This document shows, piece after piece, positions 60,097 through 64,000 of a stretch of 64,000 nucleotides of DNA. The notes beneath the pieces were generated by a model. That model worked only from the letters and a program-made list of their open reading frames with translations, searched no databases and was not told the origin of the DNA. Source of the DNA: Natronoarchaeum philippinense (lineage in GTDB: Archaea > Halobacteriota > Halobacteria > Halobacteriales > Natronoarchaeaceae). Where the stretch lies: the NCBI RefSeq assembly GCF_900215575.1, contig NZ_OBEJ01000003.1, positions 1-64,000 on the forward strand, written 5' to 3'. Numbering within the stretch: the stretch's first letter is position 1; each line of letters begins with the position of its first letter. The translations under genes were made by a program, and so were the position numbers.

Positions 60097-61143
60097 CTAC
60101 TCCCCTTCGACGGCGACGTGAGACGCCCGATACCCCTCCTCGGTAGCGGTCACGTCGTCGACGGCCCGCAAGAGAATGTCTCGTTCTTGTTTGGTGCGCA
60201 CCGGCACGTCGTAGTGGGTCGCCTCGTAGTCGAACGTGCCGCCGTCGGCCCGTTCGCGCTCGACGAACTCGCGGTGTGCGGCAAGTCGATCGCTCGCAAC
60301 GCGCTCGGAGATCGTCGGCGCCGCGGCGACCCGCTCTTCGAAGGCGCTGGCGAACTCGGGTTCGATCTCGACGCCGACGGAGTTCCGGCCGGCGACCATC
60401 GCGGCCAGCGTCGTCGTGCCGGTCCCCCAGAACGGGTCGAGCACGGTGTCGCCGTACGCCGAGTACATGTTCACGAGCCGGTAGGGAATCTCGAAGGGAT
60501 AGGCCGCCGATCGGTCCCGTAACTCCTCGCCTGCGAGCGCTTGGTGCTCGCCGCGAACGTCCTCCCACACGTCAGTGAACCAGCGGTTGCGCTCCTCCCA
60601 GAAGTACGCCGCCTCGTACCGGCGCTTTGCGCCGGGATCGAAGCTCCGGCTTTCGGCGCCGTTCCGGAACACGAGGATGTACTCGTGTTCGAGCGTGACG
60701 TAGGCGTTGGGCGGCACCATCCCCGACCCCATGAACTTCGCGGCGCTGTTGGCCGGCTTGCGCCAAAGCACGTCCGGCAGCGGCTCGAATCCGAGTTCCT
60801 CGAAGGCCTCGATCACTCGCGCGTGGTTCTGGTAGACGCGAAAACTCCCGTCTACGGTTCTGGTCGCGTCGCCGACGTTGATGCAGGCGATGCCCCCTTC
60901 GACCAGTACGCGCTCAATCTCGGTCCAGACGGCGTCGAGGGCCTCGTGCATCAACTCGTAGGCCTCGCGTCCGTCGCCCTCGTCGAGCGCCTCGCCGACG
61001 CTAGGCGATAGCTCCGCGAACAGTCCGTCCCACATCTCGATCATCGGGTAGGGCGGCGAGGTCACGACGAGCTCGACCGAATCGTCGTCGAGATCGCTCA
61101 TCGACCGGGCGTCCCCGACCACGATCCGGTGGCGAGTCTCCAT
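60097..61143 (-). CDS. zim: DNA (cytosine-N4) methyltransferase, CTAG (Zim)-like
   Basis: The 348-residue protein starts METRHRIVVGDARSMSDLDD. The catalytic motif IV is VVTSPPYPMIEMWDGLFAEL (TSPPY, near 27-46, m4C type), and the SAM motif I is VLDPFWGTGTTTLAAMVAGR (near 235-255) at the C-terminal end, so motif order is beta class (motif IV first). From memory the opening and TSPPYPMIEMWD stretch match haloarchaeal Zim proteins that methylate CTAG. No restriction enzyme lies next to it, so an orphan methylase is likely. Target site is inferred. Confidence 0.8.
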   Translation of the reverse strand: METRHRIVVGDARSMSDLDDDSVELVVTSPPYPMIEMWDGLFAELSPSVGEALDEGDGREAYELMHEALDAVWTEIERVLVEGGIACINVGDATRTVDGSFRVYQNHARVIEAFEELGFEPLPDVLWRKPANSAAKFMGSGMVPPNAYVTLEHEYILVFRNGAESRSFDPGAKRRYEAAYFWEERNRWFTDVWEDVRGEHQALAGEELRDRSAAYPFEIPYRLVNMYSAYGDTVLDPFWGTGTTTLAAMVAGRNSVGVEIEPEFASAFEERVAAAPTISERVASDRLAAHREFVERERADGGTFDYEATHYDVPVRTKQERDILLRAVDDVTATEEGYRASHVAVEGE

Positions 61144-61232
61144 CGTCGTAGCGGTTCAGACCGAGGGGTGTAGAAACTGCCGGCTCCGGCGACAGACGCC
61201 GCGGCGGCGTCGGCATCATCCGACGCCCGCCC

Positions 61233-61673
61233 TCAGACTGACGATTCGACGTACTCGACCGCTCGCTCCGGCGTCTCGACGGCCTCGACGCCCGGCACGT
61301 CGTGCGTTCCGAGCCCGGCGACCGGCCGCCCCGTATCGAGCGCGTGGGCGATCTCCGAGAGCGTGCCCGTCGAGCCGTCGATTGCGATCGCGGCGTCGCC
61401 GTTGAGCACGACGAGCACGTTCCGGGCGTTGCCCAGCCCGGTGGCGATCGGCGTCGTGACGTACTCGTTCGCAACTCGCCGATCCTCGCCGGGGAGGATG
61501 CCGATGGTCTCACCCCCAACGTCACGGGCGCCCCGACAGGCCGCCTCCATCACGCCGGTTCGGCCGCCACAGACGACCGTGTGGCCCCGTTCCGCGAGCA
61601 CTCGACCGACCTCGCGGGCCTGCTCGTACTCCGACTCGTCGACCGCTCCGCCGCCGACGACGCTGACGCGCAT
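61233..61673 (-). CDS. LOG-family protein (TIGR00725-like)
   Basis: The ATG at 61673 gives 146 residues (MRVSVVGGGAVDESEYEQAR). Rossmann-like motifs are CGGRTGVMEAACRGARDVGG (G-G-R-x-G-V-M-E, near 35-54) and the second motif IDGSTGTLSEIAHALDTGRP (G-T-L-x-E-I, near 99-120), as in LOG (lonely guy) or TIGR00725 proteins, which bind nucleotide phosphates. Function in archaea is not established. An in-frame upstream ATG at 61766 is less likely. Confidence 0.85.
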   Translation of the reverse strand: MRVSVVGGGAVDESEYEQAREVGRVLAERGHTVVCGGRTGVMEAACRGARDVGGETIGILPGEDRRVANEYVTTPIATGLGNARNVLVVLNGDAAIAIDGSTGTLSEIAHALDTGRPVAGLGTHDVPGVEAVETPERAVEYVESSV

Positions 61674-61762
61674 GCTCGTCCGGATTCGGGCCGACAGCAC
61701 AAGCGTTTCGGGTGCAGCGCGGTCGCTCGGCGCGGCTGTGGCGTCACGCACGGGTTCGACGC

Positions 61763-63184
61763 TCAATCGTCGGCGTCCCGCTCGTACGCTCCTTGCTTCT
61801 CCAGTTCGCCGCGACGCCGAAGGACCGACGGCGTCCGACAGACGCCGGGTGCGCCGGTGACTTGCGGAACGGTGCAGTTGTTACAGCTCTCGCAGACGGC
61901 TCGCGTTTCGGCGTCCTCGTGAGCTTGCGAACGAGGGCTCGAAGAGTACTGTTCTTCGGCGTCCTCGTGAGCTTGCGAACGAGGGCTCGAAGCGCTGTGC
62001 GCTTCGGCGTCCAGCAGCCGCGCGGGAAGCCGCGGCTCGGCGTAGAACGGCCGGGCCATCCCGACCAGATCGCAGGCCGGCTCCTCGCCCGTCGCGCCGA
62101 GCAGGCGGTCCATTTGGCCGCGCTCGCGGACGCCGCCCTCCAGCATGACCGGCACGTCGACACGGCGGCGCACCCGCCGACAGAACGACTCGTTCCACGC
62201 CGGTTCGAACTCGAATCGACGCGCTTGCAGTCGATTGAGCGCCGCCACCGCGCGGGCCCGATAGCGACTGCCGAAGGCGTCGGCGTAGCCGTCGGCGAAC
62301 TCCTCGCGCTCCCACGCGCGGCCGGGATACTCGCCGCGCACGATGCTCATGTCCCACGTCACGTTCGCGCGGACCGGCGCCACGGCGTCGTAGCCGTAGT
62401 CTGCGAGGTGTTCGGCAATCCAGACGCCGTCGTCGAGATCGAGATGCCGTTGCACCAGTCGCGGCGCCGCCGTTTCGGCTGGAACTTTCGTCAGCAGGGG
62501 TACGTCGCCCGCCCGGGCGCGAATCTCGTCGTGGACGAGTTCGAGAAACCGCACGCGCTCGCGCCGGGAGCCGCCGAACTCGTCGTCCCGCCGATTGTAA
62601 AACGGGGAGAGAAACTGCTGGACGACGCCCATGTTCGCGCCGGCGAGGTGGATCGCGTCGTAGCCCGCGTCGACCGCCCGGGCGGCGGCTTTGCCGAAGT
62701 CGGCAGCCAGCCCGTACACCTCGGCGGTGTCGAGCACGTGCGGGTCGAACGAGACCAGTCCGAGCCGGTCGAGCGCTCGGAGTTGCCACGGCGGACGCGA
62801 GACGGCCAACTGCTCTAGGCCGGAATGGGACTGTCGATAGCCGGCGTGCCAGACCTCCATGCTCCGCAGCCCGCCGTGTTCGAGCTGGATCGCTATCTTC
62901 GCTCCGTGGTCGTGGACCCGCTCTGTGAGCCGCGCTAACTGCTCGACGAACTCGGGATCGTGGACGCGCGTCATCCCCGGGGCCGCACACCCGCCCTCGC
63001 CTCGGACGATCGTTGCGCCCTGACAGAGCAGCCCCGCGCCAGAAGCGGCCGCCGGCTCCAAGTCCTCGATCAGCGCGTCGACGGCCTCGGGCCCGTTGCC
63101 CGCACACTCCAGCAGCGGCGCCCGGTAGAGCCGATTTTGGAGCGTCCGATCGCCGATCCCGACTGGGGCTTCGAGCCGTGCCAT
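61763..63184 (-). CDS. NADH:flavin oxidoreductase / old yellow enzyme with C-terminal Fe-S motif and in-frame repeat
   Basis: The 473-residue FMN TIM-barrel enzyme starts MARLEAPVGIGDRTLQNRLY. Typical segments: AAPGMTRVHDPEFVEQLARL, KIAIQLEHGGLRSMEVWHAG (FMN His region, near 97) and VDAGYDAIHLAGANMGVVQQ...NRRDDEFGGSRRERVRFLEL (near 175-225). The C-terminal end contains CESCNNCTVPQVTGAPGVC (near 428-446), a 4Fe-4S binding pattern like that of 2,4-dienoyl-CoA reductases, but the second Rossmann domain is absent. Right before it sits an in-frame 16-residue duplication (SSPRSQAHEDAE). Substrate is unknown. Confidence 0.88.
   Translation of the reverse strand: MARLEAPVGIGDRTLQNRLYRAPLLECAGNGPEAVDALIEDLEPAAASGAGLLCQGATIVRGEGGCAAPGMTRVHDPEFVEQLARLTERVHDHGAKIAIQLEHGGLRSMEVWHAGYRQSHSGLEQLAVSRPPWQLRALDRLGLVSFDPHVLDTAEVYGLAADFGKAAARAVDAGYDAIHLAGANMGVVQQFLSPFYNRRDDEFGGSRRERVRFLELVHDEIRARAGDVPLLTKVPAETAAPRLVQRHLDLDDGVWIAEHLADYGYDAVAPVRANVTWDMSIVRGEYPGRAWEREEFADGYADAFGSRYRARAVAALNRLQARRFEFEPAWNESFCRRVRRRVDVPVMLEGGVRERGQMDRLLGATGEEPACDLVGMARPFYAEPRLPARLLDAEAHSASSPRSQAHEDAEEQYSSSPRSQAHEDAETRAVCESCNNCTVPQVTGAPGVCRTPSVLRRRGELEKQGAYERDADD
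61907..62012. repeat. in-frame 48-bp tandem repeat with hairpin inside the FMN reductase gene
   Basis: The 38-bp unit (ttcggcgtcctcgtgagctt then gcgaacgagggctcgaag) occurs at 61907-61944 and 61955-61992, offset 48 bp. The first 10 bp recur at 62003-62012. Each unit contains hairpin arms ctcgt/acgag. On the minus strand each 48-bp period adds 16 residues (SSPRSQAHEDAE plus four). Short copies of the same host sequence flank each hairpin. Confidence 0.85.
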
Positions 63185-63246
63185 CGTCTCTCACTGCGTG
63201 CTATCGGCCCAAAAGCGTTTGTCGCGCCGGTACCCTTTTGTCGTCT

Positions 63247-63972
63247 ATGCGCCGTCACCTTGCGATCGTCGCGGTCGTCGTCCTCGTCGCGCTGGCGGGC
63301 TGTAGCGGCGCGATGCCGGGCGACGACAGTTCGACGAGCGACGATCCGAACGACGCCGAGCAGGCACCGACGCTCGAAACAGTCGCGTACCCCGACGGCT
63401 ACGCCCAGACCGGTCTCACCAACGCGAGCCAAGCGCTGGCGACCCACGACGCCGCGATCGCGGACGCCGCAGGCTACCAAGCGTCGGCGTCGATCCGGGT
63501 CGACGCCGGCGACGAAACCCAAGAACTCGTGTTGAACTCGACCGTCGACAACGACGCCGGCACCGAGTTCTCCAGACTCGAACTCGCGGGCTCGGTCGAG
63601 GTGTATCGCACCGCCAACGGCTCGACGTACACCCGGATCGACGACGGTTCGAACGTCCAGTACGTCGCCAGCCGTCCCGACGCGTACGCGCAGGTGTCGA
63701 TCGCGCAGTTCGAGTCGACGCTCTCGGCGACCAACCTCACCGCCACGTCGGTCTCGCAGGACGGGTCGGCGACGCTGCTGACCTACACGGGCGACGGCTC
63801 CATCGAGGGTAGCGGCGATGTCTCGATCGAACTGGTCGTCGATACGGAGGGCCGCATCCACTCGCTATCGATCGATCAGGGCGCCGATGTCTCGGCCGAC
63901 TTCGACTTCGAGTACGGCTCCGTGACGGTCGAACAGCCCACTTGGCTCGACGACGCCAAGGCGGCGACCTGA
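63247..63972 (+). CDS. lipoprotein of unknown function (haloarchaeal DUF7537-like)
   Basis: The ATG at 63247 gives 241 residues starting MRRHLAIVAVVVLVALAGCS, with a Sec-type signal and lipobox LAGC (Cys 19). A Ser/Asp-rich spacer (about 25-40) is followed by a beta-rich domain with repeated AxYxxxxSIxVDxGxE-type strands (YQASASIRVDAGDETQELVL and NGSTYTRIDDGSNVQYVASR). Convergent neighbours none; stop is 28 bp before the window end. It resembles haloarchaeal lipoproteins of the LolA-like fold. Function is unknown. Confidence 0.75.
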   Translation: MRRHLAIVAVVVLVALAGCSGAMPGDDSSTSDDPNDAEQAPTLETVAYPDGYAQTGLTNASQALATHDAAIADAAGYQASASIRVDAGDETQELVLNSTVDNDAGTEFSRLELAGSVEVYRTANGSTYTRIDDGSNVQYVASRPDAYAQVSIAQFESTLSATNLTATSVSQDGSATLLTYTGDGSIEGSGDVSIELVVDTEGRIHSLSIDQGADVSADFDFEYGSVTVEQPTWLDDAKAAT

Positions 63973-64000
63973 CTAGTTGACTGCCCCCAGCCACTGCCTG
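63973..64000. other. window end, noncoding
   Basis: The last 28 bases follow the stop of the lipoprotein gene. Nothing can be assigned to them. Confidence 0.5.

Noticed and set aside
59605..60522. A 305-codon plus-strand frame over the lipoprotein gene, the 21-bp repeats and the methyltransferase end
   Set aside because: Antisense to the TSPPY methyltransferase and the lipoprotein; repeats merely keep the frame open.

Overview
The window is chromosomal DNA from a halophilic archaeon (class Halobacteria). It has high GC, very acidic proteins, TATA boxes about 25-30 bp before start codons with no leader, TBP and TFB, MCM and RfcB, a PolD small subunit, PurO, a long-form HisG, archaeal Tat lipoproteins and G-rich haloarchaeal origin recognition boxes. 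I cannot name the genus. Most of it is dense core chromosome with few mobile genes. The clear selfish element is a large intein in mcm.

Layout. 1-9.4 kb: glnA (cut by the window edge), a secreted acidic repeat protein, an MTA/SAH deaminase-like amidohydrolase, hisG, tbp, a tRNA-G10 methyltransferase, rfcB and rnz. 9.4-16.3 kb: a lipoprotein, a large RNase H-fold/coiled-coil DUF460 protein, a GNAT and ileS, whose 3' end is duplicated downstream. 16.3-27.3 kb: a CGCGG-motif peptide, a HIT protein, and a haloarchaeal cluster with two MinD/ParA-like proteins (one lacking the P-loop lysines), a TFB, five uncharacterised small proteins and intein-containing mcm. A small ORF and gene follow an iron-box-like palindrome. 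27.4-41.4 kb: tRNA-Thr, nadE, tRNA-Gly with an array of its own 3'-end fragments, a YIP1-like membrane protein, the proCBA proline operon, Sua5/YrdC, a Cas4-like nuclease, a cmi4-like regulator, the bioY-bioM-bioN biotin importer and a membrane-anchored HdrD-like Fe-S oxidoreductase.

41.4-49.6 kb is a replication origin of the oriC1 type. oapC-oapB-oapA lie to the left and orc1/cdc6 to the right. Between them are two identical inverted origin recognition boxes with G-strings, enclosing an AT-rich segment that carries a CTAG palindrome. Further box-like motifs extend several kb to both sides, past a signal peptidase gene and polD1. 49.6-64 kb: aspartate kinase, a phosphodiesterase, purO, an HNH protein, tRNA-Gln with a 120-bp offset duplication of its 3' end, a GDT1-type transporter, a PEP-hydrolase-like/cupin/Tm-1-like operon, an ABC-2 exporter, a probable CTAG-type DNA methyltransferase, a LOG-like protein, an Fe-S old-yellow-enzyme homologue carrying an in-frame hairpin repeat, and lipoproteins.

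Two observations stand out. (1) Three unrelated genes (tRNA-Gly, tRNA-Gln, ileS) are each followed by hairpins and then by one or more copies of their own 3' end, and the FMN reductase gene carries a related in-frame hairpin repeat. This suggests one shared process. (2) The origin's AT-rich element has two CTAG sites in a palindrome, and the same window encodes a probable CTAG methyltransferase. This raises the possibility of methylation-sensitive origin control.
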